Source: Hyphomicrobiales bacterium | Lineage (GTDB): Bacteria; Pseudomonadota; Alphaproteobacteria; Rhizobiales; Xanthobacteraceae | NCBI GenBank assembly: GCA_017305555.1 | Contig: JAFKKM010000021.1 | Span: 21,921-85,920, forward strand | Length of the DNA stretch: 64,000 nt | Direction of reading: 5' to 3' | Shown here: one piece after another, positions 46,892 to 56,736 of the stretch | Layout: each line of letters opens with the position of its first letter | Position numbering within the stretch: the first letter of the stretch is position 1 | Notes under the pieces: model-generated | What the model was told of the DNA's origin: nothing | The model's input: the letters and a program-made list of their open reading frames with translations, nothing else | The model's database searches: none | Made by a program: the position numbers and the translations under genes

Positions 46892-47371
46892 TCAGCGCGA
46901 GACTTGCCGAAGTAATTCTCTTAGCGCCGCGCTTGCGAAGGCGTACATATTGGCGACCCGGTCGGCTTTGCCGGTTTCCAGTGCGATCGCCGTAGACTCG
47001 GCCCCGGCAACGCTGATGCAGCTATCGCCGGTAGCGTCGCCATAGCGATTGCCGGTGGGGCTGGTCGCGCCGGTTTCCGACAGGCTCCAATCCGACGCGA
47101 AGCGGCTGCGGATCTGGTTAGTCAGCAGTTTGCGTAGGTTTCGAGACTGAGCGAATGCCCTTCATTTCGGCATCCGGAATATCCATCAGGATGCGCCGCG
47201 CCTCGCGGGCGTAACCACCGCAGATCCAAGAAAATAGGCCGATGCGCCGGGCACTGCGAGCAGCGACGCCGGGATCAATCCGCCGGTGGACGATTCCGCC
47301 ACTGAGATGGTTTGCTTGCGCACGATCAGATGGCTTGCGATCTGTTCCGCAATTCCGATCAGTTCCTGCAC
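46892..47371 (-). pseudogene. CinA family nicotinamide-nucleotide amidase, frameshifted
   Basis: Reading the minus strand from the ATG at 47371 gives MQELIGIAEQIASHL, then AESSTGGLIPASLLAVPG, typical of the stand-alone CinA C-terminal domain (PncC-type deamidase of NMN). The frame then breaks: near 47213-47216 a T is missing (the protein should read VVYAREARRILMDIPDAEMKG), and near 47143 and 47130 a G and an A are missing. With these three single-base losses restored, the sequence runs through YAKLLTNQIRSRFASDWSLS to AALRELLRQVSR and a stop at 46892. All three lie in short homopolymers, so either gene decay or assembly error could explain them. Confidence 0.8.
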
Positions 47372-47507
47372 CGCGCTCGGCTTCCTTGCATGTCAGCCTC
47401 GTCGCATTGCAGGCTGGTGATGGCGCAGTATGATGTGGCACGATCCGATGCGGCCATACATCAATCATCGGCGAATGCCGGGCTGAGATGAGAGGAAACC
47501 GAACGTC

Positions 47508-48593
47508 ATGACGTCACCGATTGCAGGCGGTGTGGATTGCGATCTGCATCCCGCGCTGCCTCATCTCACCAGCCTGCTGCCGTATCTCAACGATTACTGG
47601 CGCGATCAGGTGACGACGCGCGGCATGACCGATCTAGAGTCGCAATCCTATCCGCCGAACTCGCCGATCTCGGCGCGGTCGGACTGGCGCCCCGTTAAAG
47701 GTAAAGCCGGCGCGAGCCTGCGCGATCTCACCACACAGGCGCTCGATCCGTTCGACACCAGCATCGGCATCTGTAATCCGTTGTACGGATTGCAGATGGT
47801 GTTCAGCGAGGACATGGCCGACGCCTTCTGCCGTGCGCTCAATGACTGGCTCGCGAAGGAGTGGCTCGACAAGGACGCACGGCTGCGCGGCTCCATCGTC
47901 ATCCCGATTCAAAGCGTCGAGAAGTCGGTCGCCGAGATCGAGCGCTGTGCGCGCGACAGCCGTTTCGTGCAGGTGCTGATGTTGGTGATGGGCGACATGC
48001 CGCTCGGCAAGCGCGCCTACTGGCCGATCTATGCCGCCGCGGAGCGCCACGGCCTGCCGATCGGCGTACATGCCGGCAGCAACTACCACAATCCGCCGAG
48101 CTCGGTCGGCTGGGGTTCGTATCACATCGAGGATTACGTTGCGCAGGCGCAGGCATTCCAGACCCAGCTCACCAGCCTGATCGTCGAAGGCGTATTCGCC
48201 AAGTATCCGCGACTGAAAATGGTGATGCTGGAATCCGGCTTCACCTGGTTGCCATCTTACGTCTGGCGTCTGCACAAGTTCTGGCGCGGCGTGCGGATGG
48301 AGACGCCGTGGGTGGATCGTGCGCCGATGGAAATTGTGCGTAGCAATATCCGCTTCTCGCTACAGCCGGTGGATGCGCCGCCCGATCCGGAAACATTAAA
48401 TCGGCTGTTTGATCATATGCAGTCGGACGAATTGCTCCTATTCTCGACGGATTATCCGCACTGGCAGTTCGATGGTAACGCGGTGCTGCCGGATGGATTG
48501 TCGCCCGAATTGGTGCGCAAGATCATGATCGACAATCCCTACGCGACTTATACGCGCCTGGGCGGCGCGGGATCGAAGGAGAGCGCGGCATGA
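47508..48593 (+). CDS. Amidohydrolase 2 family protein (paralogue 1)
   Basis: A 361-residue TIM-barrel metal-dependent hydrolase or decarboxylase of the PF04909 type. The usual metal motif His-x-His near the N-terminus reads Asp-x-His here (VDCDLHP). The later ligands are visible: GVHAGS, MLESGFTW and the C-terminal STDYPHW Asp. It overlaps the second paralogue by 4 nt. The two share clear similarity throughout (for example PLGKRAYWPIYAAAERHGLPIGVHAG against PLGQRRYWPIYEAAQEAGLPIGVHAF). Members include ACMSD and resorcylate decarboxylases, but the substrate is unknown here. Confidence 0.85.
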   Translation: MTSPIAGGVDCDLHPALPHLTSLLPYLNDYWRDQVTTRGMTDLESQSYPPNSPISARSDWRPVKGKAGASLRDLTTQALDPFDTSIGICNPLYGLQMVFSEDMADAFCRALNDWLAKEWLDKDARLRGSIVIPIQSVEKSVAEIERCARDSRFVQVLMLVMGDMPLGKRAYWPIYAAAERHGLPIGVHAGSNYHNPPSSVGWGSYHIEDYVAQAQAFQTQLTSLIVEGVFAKYPRLKMVMLESGFTWLPSYVWRLHKFWRGVRMETPWVDRAPMEIVRSNIRFSLQPVDAPPDPETLNRLFDHMQSDELLLFSTDYPHWQFDGNAVLPDGLSPELVRKIMIDNPYATYTRLGGAGSKESAA

Positions 48594-49693
48594 ATGTGCA
48601 ATTCCGTCCCTCTGCCGATGGATCGGTCACGGCCAAGACCGCGATTGCCGATTGCGACATCCATCCCGCGCGCCGCTCGATGAAGGATCTCTATCCGTAT
48701 CTGGCGAAGCGCTGGCACGATCATCTCGAAACCTACGGTGGCCATGCCTATCAGGGCATGATGGTGGGGCCACCCTATCCGAAGGCGCAGCCCAACGCCT
48801 CGCGGCGCGACGCCTATCCGCCGGAAGGCGGCGTGCAAGGATCGTCGCTGTCGTTCATGCAACAACAGCATCTCGATCCGAACAACGTCGCGCTTGGCGT
48901 GCTGAATCCGCTCAACACCGGGCAGGGCCTGCGCAACCAGGAACTCAGCGCCGCGCTGGCGACGGCGATCAACGACTGGCAGATCGCGGAGTGGACCAGC
49001 AAGGATTCGCGCCTCAAGGGCTCGGTCGTTGTCGCCAATGAAGATGGCGTGGCGTCCGCGGCCGAAATCCGCAAGCGTGCCGGCGACAAGAACTTCGTGC
49101 AGGTGCTGCTGCTCAGCCGCAATGTCGAGCCGCTCGGGCAGCGTCGCTACTGGCCGATCTACGAAGCGGCGCAGGAAGCCGGCTTGCCGATCGGCGTACA
49201 TGCCTTCGGCTTCGGTGGCAATCCGATCACCGCTTCGGGCTGGCCGAGTTATTACATCGAGGAGATGGTCGGGCATTCGCAGTGCCAGCAGACCGCGCTC
49301 GCCAGCATCGTGCTCGAAGGCGTGCTGGAACGCTTCCCGAAACTGAAGATGATCATGATCGAAGCCGGCTTCGGCTGGGCGCCGTCGCTGGCATGGCGGC
49401 TCGATCGCGTCTGGCAAAAGCTGCGTAGCGAAGTGCCGCACGTGAAGCGGCCGCCGTCGGAATACATCAAGGATCACATCTGGTGGACGACGCAGCCGAT
49501 GGAGGACCCTGAGCGGCGCGATCACCTGTTCCAGACCATCGACTGGATCGGCTGGGACAAGCTGCTGTTCGCGACCGACTATCCGCATTGGGATTACGAT
49601 GAGCCGTCACGCGTGCTGCCGGCCGGCGTCAGCGATGCCAATCGCGCGGCGTTTTATCTCGGCAACGCACGAGAACTGTACGGAATAGCTTGA
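48590..49693 (+). CDS. Amidohydrolase 2 family protein (paralogue 2)
   Basis: A 367-residue TIM-barrel protein, coupled to paralogue 1 (ATGA) and to the Rieske gene (TGATG). It has IADCDIHPARRS at the first metal site (Asp-x-His), GVHAFGFG, IEAGFGWAPSLAWRL and ATDYPHWDYDEPS. The tandem arrangement suggests a recent-to-old duplication. The two proteins may form a hetero-oligomer or act on successive substrates. The adjacent Rieske protein hints at an aromatic or heterocyclic substrate. Confidence 0.85.
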   Translation: MNVQFRPSADGSVTAKTAIADCDIHPARRSMKDLYPYLAKRWHDHLETYGGHAYQGMMVGPPYPKAQPNASRRDAYPPEGGVQGSSLSFMQQQHLDPNNVALGVLNPLNTGQGLRNQELSAALATAINDWQIAEWTSKDSRLKGSVVVANEDGVASAAEIRKRAGDKNFVQVLLLSRNVEPLGQRRYWPIYEAAQEAGLPIGVHAFGFGGNPITASGWPSYYIEEMVGHSQCQQTALASIVLEGVLERFPKLKMIMIEAGFGWAPSLAWRLDRVWQKLRSEVPHVKRPPSEYIKDHIWWTTQPMEDPERRDHLFQTIDWIGWDKLLFATDYPHWDYDEPSRVLPAGVSDANRAAFYLGNARELYGIA

Positions 49694-50106
49694 TGGCACG
49701 TCACGTTGTTGCCCCGGTGGATGAATTGCCACCGGGCTCCCGCAAATTCCTCACCATCGACGAACGGCCCATCGCGGTCTTCAACGTCAAGGGCGAGTTC
49801 TTCGGGCTGCTCAATCGCTGCCCGCATCAGGGTGCGGCGCTGTGCGAAGGCCCGCTGATCGGCCTCGCGCAATCGTCGGAGCCTGGGGAGATCGAATACA
49901 GCAAGCTTGGCGAAATCATCCGCTGCCCTTGGCACGGCTGGGAATTCGATATCCGCACCGGGCAATCTTACTGCGATCCGAAGCGTTTTCGGGTGAAAGC
50001 CTATGCGGTGAACGTCGAACCGGGATCGAGCGTGGTGAAAGGGCCGTACATCGCCGAGACCCTGAGGGTCTCGGTGGAGAACGACTACGTCGTGGTCGAT
50101 TTGTGA
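49693..50106 (+). CDS. Rieske [2Fe-2S] ferredoxin-type protein
   Basis: A 137-residue Rieske protein. The cluster ligands are in NRCPHQGAALCEG (Cys-x-His) and IRCPWHGWEFDIRTGQSY (Cys-x-x-His). The insertion between the two motifs is about 30 residues, longer than in small Rieske ferredoxins. There is no catalytic oxygenase domain. It overlaps the second amidohydrolase gene by 1 nt (TGATG), so the three proteins are co-expressed. It may deliver electrons to an oxygenase encoded elsewhere, or form part of a complex with the amidohydrolases. Confidence 0.9.
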   Translation: MARHVVAPVDELPPGSRKFLTIDERPIAVFNVKGEFFGLLNRCPHQGAALCEGPLIGLAQSSEPGEIEYSKLGEIIRCPWHGWEFDIRTGQSYCDPKRFRVKAYAVNVEPGSSVVKGPYIAETLRVSVENDYVVVDL

Positions 50107-50121
50107 GGCGCTTGCGCGCCA

Positions 50122-50285
50122 TCAGTTCGTTTTAACAACGACCATGCCCCTCACCTGCCCGTTTTCGACATAGGCAGGCGCCCTGCCAATCTCCGCAACG
50201 GATGGACTTTGTCGAGGATGACCTTCAGTTGTCCCGTCGATCATCCGGGAAAGTTCGGCAAGGCCGCTTCCGCTCGATACATGAA
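50122..50285 (-). pseudogene. C-terminal remnant of a zinc-type alcohol dehydrogenase/quinone oxidoreductase
   Basis: On the minus strand, conceptual translation gives SSGSGLAELSRMIDGT, then in another frame LKVILDKVHP, then again in the first frame AEIGRAPAYVENGQVRGMVV and VKTN before a stop at 50122. Joined, these match the C-terminus of NADP-dependent medium-chain dehydrogenases (LAELARLI...LAEAAEAH.YVE.G...GKVV). The need for two frame changes and the missing N-terminal 250 residues mark it as a relic. Confidence 0.55.
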
Positions 50286-50304
50286 AAGATCGCGATAGCC
50301 GACC

Positions 50305-51150
<846 letters not shown>

Positions 51151-51526
51151 ATAAACCGATGCACGCCTTAACAGGGGAAACGAGGCCAGCTCAACGCCTA
51201 AGGGCGTCGATTGATCCCGGCCGAAGAACTCCTGAGAAGGCAACCACGGCAAAAGCCGACGGCGCGGGGCGTATGTATCAATGCTTGTCTGCTTTGGGAA
51301 GAGGCCCCGACCGTTCTTTTCAACATTTTATGACAGGCGGAACCAGATTTGCCGCAGCGCCTCCCAAACGGGCACAGTGCCGGCATATTTTAGCGCGCGA
51401 ACGGTGAATTTGCCTGGGATCGCATTCGAATTCCTTGTTTATTTCGCGAGACGGCTTTCGATTGCCTTGCTCCCTCGCGCGCGAAAGCACAGCATCGCGC
51501 AGCGTCAGACGAGCTTCGAGGACCCC
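51151..51526. other. Intergenic region upstream of tRNA-fMet and the aldehyde dehydrogenase gene
   Basis: About 375 bp without a gene I can support. It should contain the tRNA promoter (minus strand) and the promoter of the 51527 gene (plus strand). The frame from 51281 into the aldehyde dehydrogenase has no coding features before 51527. Confidence 0.4.
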
Positions 51527-52960
51527 ATGGATCAATCCGTCACACCACCGAGCAGCAGCGCTCTCGAAGCGGGCTTTCGCCGCATGGTCGCACTGTCGCG
51601 CCAACAACCGCCGCCCACGCTGGATGAGCGCCTCGACCGGTTGAGCCGCCTTGGTGCGATGCTGGCGGGAAACGAAGCGCGCTTCCAGGACGCCATCTCG
51701 GCCGACTTCGGCCATCGCGCCGCGATCGAAACCACGATGGCGGAGACGCTGCTGGTGCAGGGTGAGATCAAGCACGCGCGCAAGCATCTCAAATTATGGA
51801 TGGCATCGCAGCGCGTGGCGACACAGCCGCAATTCTGGCCTGCCAAGAATCGTCTGCTGCCGCAGCCGCTCGGCGTGGTCGGCATCATCGCGCCGTGGAA
51901 TTATCCGTTGCAACTCACGCTCGCGCCAGCGGTGGCGGCGATTGCCGCCGGCAACCGCGTGATGATCAAGCCGAGCGAGCTGGTGCCGCGCTTCTCGGCT
52001 CTGTTAAAACAGGCGATTGCCGACACATTTGACGAAACGGAAATCACCGTCACCGGCATCGACGGCAACATCGCGGAAGTTTTTGCAGCGCTGCCGTTCG
52101 ACCATCTGATGTTCACCGGGTCAACGCGCGTTGGCCGGCTGGTCGCGGAAGCGGCGGGGCGGAATCTCACGCCGATCACGCTCGAACTCGGCGGCAAATC
52201 GCCGGCGATCGTCGATGCTTCCGCGAGTCTCGATCAGGCCGCCGAGCGGATCGCTTACGGCAAGTTGCTCAACGCCGGGCAGACCTGTATCGCGCCGGAC
52301 TATGCGCTGGTGGCGAAAGAATCCGCCGAAAATTTCGCCGGGAAAGTTGCGGCGAACATGCGGCGGATGTACGGCACCTCGCCCGGCAATCCCGACTACA
52401 CCTCCATCGTCTCCGGCCAGCACTATGCCCGCCTCGAAGGGTTGGTGAGCGACGCGGCAGCGAAGGGCGCGCGCGTCATCCAACCCGCCCCCGCCGACGA
52501 TCCCGCGTGGCAAACCGTGCGCAAGTTTCCGCCCACCGTCATTCTCGGCGCGACGCCGGAGATGAAGGTGATGCAGGAGGAAATCTTCGGACCTGTCCTT
52601 CCCGTGGTGGACTGCGCCGGGACCAAAGAGGCCATCACTTTCATCAACGAGCGCGACCGGCCGCTGGCGCTGTACTGGTTCGGCACCGACGATGTCGCAC
52701 GCGACGACGTGCTAGCGCGCACGGTGTCGGGCGGCGTCACAGTCAACGATTGCCTGTTTCATTTTACGCAGATCAATCAGCCGATGGGGGGCGTCGGCGC
52801 GTCGGGCATCGGCGCCTATCACGGCGAATGGGGCTTTCGCACTTTCAGCAAGTTGAAGCCGGTGTTCTATCGCTCAAGGTTCAATCGCTTTGCCGATCTT
52901 TATCCGCCCTATGGCGCGAAAATCGCGCGTATGGAAAAATTGCTGCGATTCCTGTCGTAA
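51527..52960 (+). CDS. Coniferyl-aldehyde-dehydrogenase-like NAD(P)-dependent aldehyde dehydrogenase
   Basis: A 477-residue class 3-like aldehyde dehydrogenase. The catalytic Cys is in [15 protein letters not shown], the general-base Glu in [12 protein letters not shown], and the NAD-binding [13 protein letters not shown] motif is present. The family look ([20 protein letters not shown]-terminal [18 protein letters not shown]) is that of coniferyl aldehyde dehydrogenases and fatty aldehyde dehydrogenases. The start at 51527 has GAGGA 5 nt upstream. It lies 50 nt upstream of a GMC oxidoreductase, so the two may convert an alcohol to aldehyde and acid. Confidence 0.92.
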   Translation: MDQSVTPPSSSALEAGFRRMVALSRQQPPPTLDERLDRLSRLGAMLAGNEARFQDAISADFGHRAAIETTMAETLLVQGEIKHARKHLKLWMASQRVATQPQFWPAKNRLLPQPLGVVGIIAPWNYPLQLTLAPAVAAIAAGNRVMIKPSELVPRFSALLKQAIADTFDETEITVTGIDGNIAEVFAALPFDHLMFTGSTRVGRLVAEAAGRNLTPITLELGGKSPAIVDASASLDQAAERIAYGKLLNAGQTCIAPDYALVAKESAENFAGKVAANMRRMYGTSPGNPDYTSIVSGQHYARLEGLVSDAAAKGARVIQPAPADDPAWQTVRKFPPTVILGATPEMKVMQEEIFGPVLPVVDCAGTKEAITFINERDRPLALYWFGTDDVARDDVLARTVSGGVTVNDCLFHFTQINQPMGGVGASGIGAYHGEWGFRTFSKLKPVFYRSRFNRFADLYPPYGAKIARMEKLLRFLS

Positions 52961-53010
52961 CGACACGGCGGATCAACCGCCGGACCGAAAAAATTCCAAG
53001 GGAGAAAACT

Positions 53011-54618
53011 GTGACCGACACATTTGATTACGTCGTTGTAGGAGGCGGATCGGGCGGCTGCGCCGTCGCGAGCCGCTTGTCGGAAGATCCCAGCGTGTCG
53101 GTGGCGCTGCTGGAAGCCGGCGGCAAGGGCGACAACTGGGTCGTCACCACGCCGGGCGCGCTGGTGCTGATGGTCTCCGGCAAGGTCAACAACTGGGCCT
53201 TCGACACCGTGCCGCAGGCCGGGCTCAACAACCGCATCGGTTATCAGCCGCGCGGCAGGGCGCTTGGCGGCTCCTCCGCCATCAACGCCATGGTCTATAT
53301 TCGCGGTCACCGCACCGATTACGATCACTGGGCCGCACTCGGCAACACCGGCTGGTCCTATGCCGACGTGCTGCCCTACTTCAAACGCTCGGAAGACAAC
53401 GCCACGCTTGACGGCGAGTATCACGGCAAGGGCGGTCCGCTCAGCGTCTCCAACCTGCAATCCGACAATCCCGTCCACGACGTCTTCCTGCAAGCCGCCC
53501 GCGAGGCGCAATTCCGGATATGCGACGACTTCAACGGCGCCGAGCAGGAAGGCCTCGGCGCCTATCAGGTGACGCAGAAGAACGGCGAACGCTGGAGCGC
53601 GGCGCGCGGTTACATCCATCCGTTCATGACGAGCCGGCCCAACCTCAAGGTGGAAACCGGCGCGCGTGCCACCAGCATCATCTTCGAGGGCAAGCGCGCG
53701 GTCGGCGTGAAGTACCGGCGCGGCAAGGAGGCGTTCGAAATCCGCGCGCGGCGCGAGGTGATCCTCAGCCTCGGCGCGTTCCAGACGCCGCAACTGCTGA
53801 TGTTGTCCGGCGTCGGCGATGCGGCATCGCTCGCGAAACTCGGCATCGCCTCGACGCACCATCTGCCCGGCGTCGGGCAGAACTTGCAGGATCACCCGGA
53901 CTTCGTGTTCGGCTTCACCTCCGATGCGCCCTACTTCGCCGGACTGTCGTTCCCCGGTCTCTCGCGCATCTTCAAGGGCATCATGCAGTATCGCCGCGAG
54001 CGGCGCGGCCCGATGACCTCAAACGTCGCCGAATGCGGCGGCTTCCTGAAGACGCGGCCCGATCTCGACGTGCCGGATGTGCAGCTTCATTTCTGCACCG
54101 GCATGATCGACGACCATGGCCGCAAGCCGGCGTGGAATCGTGTCGGATTCTCCTGCCACGTCTGCCTGCTGCGGCCGAAAAGCCGTGGCAGCGTCTGGCT
54201 CCACGACGCAGACCCGACGCGCGCGCCCGCGATCGATCCGAACTTCCTCGGCGACGAGGCCGACCTCGACGCCATGGTGGCGGGATTCAAGGTGACCAAA
54301 CGACTGCTCGATGCGCCGGCACTGAAGGCGATCCAGACCTCCGACGTCTTCACCTCCGGCGTTGAAAGCGACGACGCCATCCGCGAGGTGCTGCGCCAGC
54401 GCGTCGACACCGTCTATCACCCGGTCGGCACCTGCAAGATGGGCGTCGATGATCCGATGGCGGTGGTCGACCCGGCGCTAAAAGTACACGGCCTCGACGG
54501 CCTGCGCGTCGTCGACGCCTCGATCATGCCCACCCTGATCGGCGGCAACACCAACGCGCCGACCATCATGATCGGCGAAAAGGCCGCGGACATGATCAAG
54601 GCCGAGATGCGGGCGTAG
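53011..54618 (+). CDS. GMC family FAD-dependent alcohol/choline dehydrogenase-like oxidoreductase
   Basis: A 535-residue flavoprotein. The N-terminal FAD motif is [21 protein letters not shown] signatures follow: [19 protein letters not shown] and [15 protein letters not shown]. The C-terminal active site is [10 protein letters not shown] (His) with [19 protein letters not shown]. The start is GTG at 53011 with AAGGGAG upstream. The frame extends to 52507 only by reading through the aldehyde dehydrogenase in another frame. It oxidises an alcohol group, and the substrate is unknown. Confidence 0.92.
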   Translation: MTDTFDYVVVGGGSGGCAVASRLSEDPSVSVALLEAGGKGDNWVVTTPGALVLMVSGKVNNWAFDTVPQAGLNNRIGYQPRGRALGGSSAINAMVYIRGHRTDYDHWAALGNTGWSYADVLPYFKRSEDNATLDGEYHGKGGPLSVSNLQSDNPVHDVFLQAAREAQFRICDDFNGAEQEGLGAYQVTQKNGERWSAARGYIHPFMTSRPNLKVETGARATSIIFEGKRAVGVKYRRGKEAFEIRARREVILSLGAFQTPQLLMLSGVGDAASLAKLGIASTHHLPGVGQNLQDHPDFVFGFTSDAPYFAGLSFPGLSRIFKGIMQYRRERRGPMTSNVAECGGFLKTRPDLDVPDVQLHFCTGMIDDHGRKPAWNRVGFSCHVCLLRPKSRGSVWLHDADPTRAPAIDPNFLGDEADLDAMVAGFKVTKRLLDAPALKAIQTSDVFTSGVESDDAIREVLRQRVDTVYHPVGTCKMGVDDPMAVVDPALKVHGLDGLRVVDASIMPTLIGGNTNAPTIMIGEKAADMIKAEMRA

Positions 54619-54683
54619 CTGATAATCCAGCAATTCGCGCATCAAACGACATCTCGCCAAATGAGACGCCATTCATTGCAGTT

Positions 54684-54714
54684 CGTCATGGCCGGATTTA
54701 TTCCGGCCATGACG
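54684..54714. repeat. REP-like palindrome CGTCATGGCCGGA
   Basis: A perfect 13-bp stem CGTCATGGCCGGA / TCCGGCCATGACG with a 5-nt loop, between the GMC gene and cvpA. A related palindrome (ATGGCCGGG / CCCGGCCAT) lies at 63042-63064. Confidence 0.8.
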
Positions 54715-54775
54715 GAAGCGGATTCGTCCCTGTCTGCGTGGGGACGACTCTGACGTTGTTGGGGCGTTCTGCAAA

Positions 54776-55291
54776 ATGAACATCTTCGATATCGCGATCT
54801 ATGCCGGATTGCTGATCGCGGTCGTTGGCGGTTTTCATGTCGGCTTGCTGCGGAGCGCCGCGACCATTGTGGGCTATCTGATGGCGATGCCCGTCGCGGT
54901 CTGGATCACCGGCCTGATCGCGCCGCAACTGCTGCGTTCGGCCGAGACCTCGTTGCTGGAAGGCCCCTTCCTGCTGTTTATCGTCTTCGTCCTGGTCGGC
55001 ATCGTGTTCGGGAAACTGCTGCGCATGGTGGTGGACGAGATCACCGGCACCGATGTCGGCCTGCTCGACCGTCTCGCCGGCGCGTTGTTGGGCGCGGTGC
55101 GGCTGTTTCTGGTGGCGATCACGCTGGTGCTGATTGTCGACCAATTGATGCCCACGAACCGCCAGCCGGCCTTTCTGAACCAATCGTCGCTGCGCCCGAT
55201 GCTGTCATGGGCCGCGGCCCAAGGCATCAAGTCGCTGCCGCCGGATATCACGGCCTATATCGACCGGCTCAAGCGCCAATATCGGCTCTGA
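54776..55291 (+). CDS. CvpA family membrane protein
   Basis: A 171-residue inner-membrane protein with four hydrophobic segments (about 4-25, 30-53, 65-83 and 105-125) in the colicin-V-production CvpA pattern (FDIAIYAGLLIAVVGGFHVGLLRSAATIVGYLMA). CvpA proteins have been tied to envelope homeostasis and bile or cationic stress, and purF is the classical neighbour. No purF is here. It is a single gene between the GMC oxidoreductase and an SDR. Confidence 0.72.
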   Translation: MNIFDIAIYAGLLIAVVGGFHVGLLRSAATIVGYLMAMPVAVWITGLIAPQLLRSAETSLLEGPFLLFIVFVLVGIVFGKLLRMVVDEITGTDVGLLDRLAGALLGAVRLFLVAITLVLIVDQLMPTNRQPAFLNQSSLRPMLSWAAAQGIKSLPPDITAYIDRLKRQYRL

Positions 55292-55415
55292 CGCCCCACT
55301 CCGCCGCAAGGGCCAGATATGCGTTTCAGGACGCTTTGCGGGCTTATCAGGGCGTCATGCTTTGGCTAAGGTCCCGCCCATCGTCGACAACCATCAAGAA
55401 ACGGGGAGTGAAACC

Positions 55416-56198
55416 GTGGATCTGGGAATCAAGGGCCGCCGCGCACTGGTCTGCGCATCCAGCAAGGGCTTGGGACGCGGCTGCGCCGTGGCGCTGGCCG
55501 CCGAAGGCGTCAATCTCACCCTCACCGCGCGCGGCGCCGAAGCGCTGGCCAAGACCGCCGCCGAAATCCGCAAAGCCTATCCGGGAATCGAGGTCGTTGA
55601 GGTCGCCGGCGACATCACCACGCCGGAGGGCCGCGCTGCCGCGCTCAAAGCCTGTCCCGATCCCGACATTCTGGTCAACAACGCCGGCGGCCCGCCGCCC
55701 GGCGATTTTCGCACCTTCACCCGCGACGACTGGATCAAGGCGCTCGACGCCAACATGCTGACGCCGATCGAACTGATCAAGGCGACGGTCGACGGCATGA
55801 TCGCACGCAAGTTCGGCCGCATCGTCAACATCACCTCGGCGGCGGTGAAAGCACCGATCGACGTGCTGGCGCTGTCCAACGGCGCGCGCAGCGGCCTCAC
55901 CGGTTTCATCGCCGGCCTGTCGCGCAAGACGGTGCGCCACAACGTCACCATCAACAACCTGCTGCCGGGGCCGTTCGATACCGACCGCATCCGCAACGTC
56001 TCGGCGGGTCAGGCCAAGGCCGCCGGCGTCTCCACCGAGGAGATCATGAAGCAACGCGCCAGCGAGAATCCAGCCGGGCGTTTCGGCGATGCGGAGGAAT
56101 TCGGGCTCGCCTGCGCCTTCCTGTGCGGTGCCAAATCCGGCTTCATCACCGGGCAGAACCTCCTGCTCGACGGCGGCGCTTTCCCCGGCACGATGTAG
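55416..56198 (+). CDS. Short-chain dehydrogenase/reductase lacking the YxxxK motif
   Basis: A 260-residue Rossmann-fold protein. The cofactor motif is CASSKGLGRGCAVALA (TGxxxGxG type), DITTPEGR and NNAGGPPPG follow, and the active-site Ser is in IVNITSAAVKAP. The expected Tyr-x-x-x-Lys is replaced: the aligned stretch reads ALSNGARSGLTGF, with Asn for Tyr and Arg for Lys. This substitution is known in a subgroup of SDRs annotated as 3-oxoacyl-ACP reductase-like, whose activity is unclear. The start is GTG 55416 with GGGGAG 8 nt upstream. The longer frame from 55362 lacks an RBS. Confidence 0.85.
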   Translation: MDLGIKGRRALVCASSKGLGRGCAVALAAEGVNLTLTARGAEALAKTAAEIRKAYPGIEVVEVAGDITTPEGRAAALKACPDPDILVNNAGGPPPGDFRTFTRDDWIKALDANMLTPIELIKATVDGMIARKFGRIVNITSAAVKAPIDVLALSNGARSGLTGFIAGLSRKTVRHNVTINNLLPGPFDTDRIRNVSAGQAKAAGVSTEEIMKQRASENPAGRFGDAEEFGLACAFLCGAKSGFITGQNLLLDGGAFPGTM

Positions 56199-56206
56199 GC
56201 GCAACG

Positions 56207-56620
56207 CTATCCGGCCGACGTGGTGCGCTCGTCGTTCCACGTCAGGCCGAACTCGTCCAATCCTTCGGTGAGAAAATCGCTCAACAGCGGCTCACCCAGC
56301 AGATAGCCGGCGGTACGATGGTTATGATTGCGCGCAGCTTCGGCCCGCAGAGCATCCCACTCTTCGATCGAGCCGTCGCCCCGGCCAAGCCACATCAATG
56401 CCACCAGATCGACCTGCTCGTCGACGCTCATGGCGTTGATGAAGCTGACGATCTCGCGCACCACCGGATCGTCGGCGCGATCCTCCAGCACATCGATCAT
56501 GCGATCGTCGCTGGCATTGGAGCCGGACGCCACATCCGTGAGTTCATCCTTGGCGTCGAATTCACGCGCCTTCTCGATAAGATAGCCGACCTGCTCGGTG
56601 GAAATCGTCAGTTCCGGCAT
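56207..56620 (-). CDS. DUF3775 family protein
   Basis: A 137-residue acidic cytoplasmic protein with the DUF3775 pattern: an N-terminal segment LTISTEQVGYLIEKAREFDAKDE, then DPVVREIVSFINAMSVDEQVDLVALMWLGRGD, and a C-terminal GYLLGEPLLSDFLTEGLDEFG. The function is unknown. The start at 56620 has CAGGAG 8 nt upstream, while the frame is open to 56701. It converges on the SDR gene with 8 nt between stops and is divergent from the MBL-fold gene. Confidence 0.75.
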   Translation of the reverse strand: MPELTISTEQVGYLIEKAREFDAKDELTDVASGSNASDDRMIDVLEDRADDPVVREIVSFINAMSVDEQVDLVALMWLGRGDGSIEEWDALRAEAARNHNHRTAGYLLGEPLLSDFLTEGLDEFGLTWNDERTTSAG

Positions 56621-56736
56621 CGCTCGCTCCTGTCGCGGCCCGACAGGACAACGCCAGCGCCCGCGAGACGATCCATTGCGCGGACCACACGAAAGTTTCA
56701 TCCTTGAACAAAGATACGAAACGGGAGGAGTGCCGG

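Noticed and set aside
52507..53010. N-terminal extension of the GMC oxidoreductase frame
   Set aside because: It overlaps the aldehyde dehydrogenase in a different frame. The FAD motif begins just after the GTG at 53011 with a good RBS.
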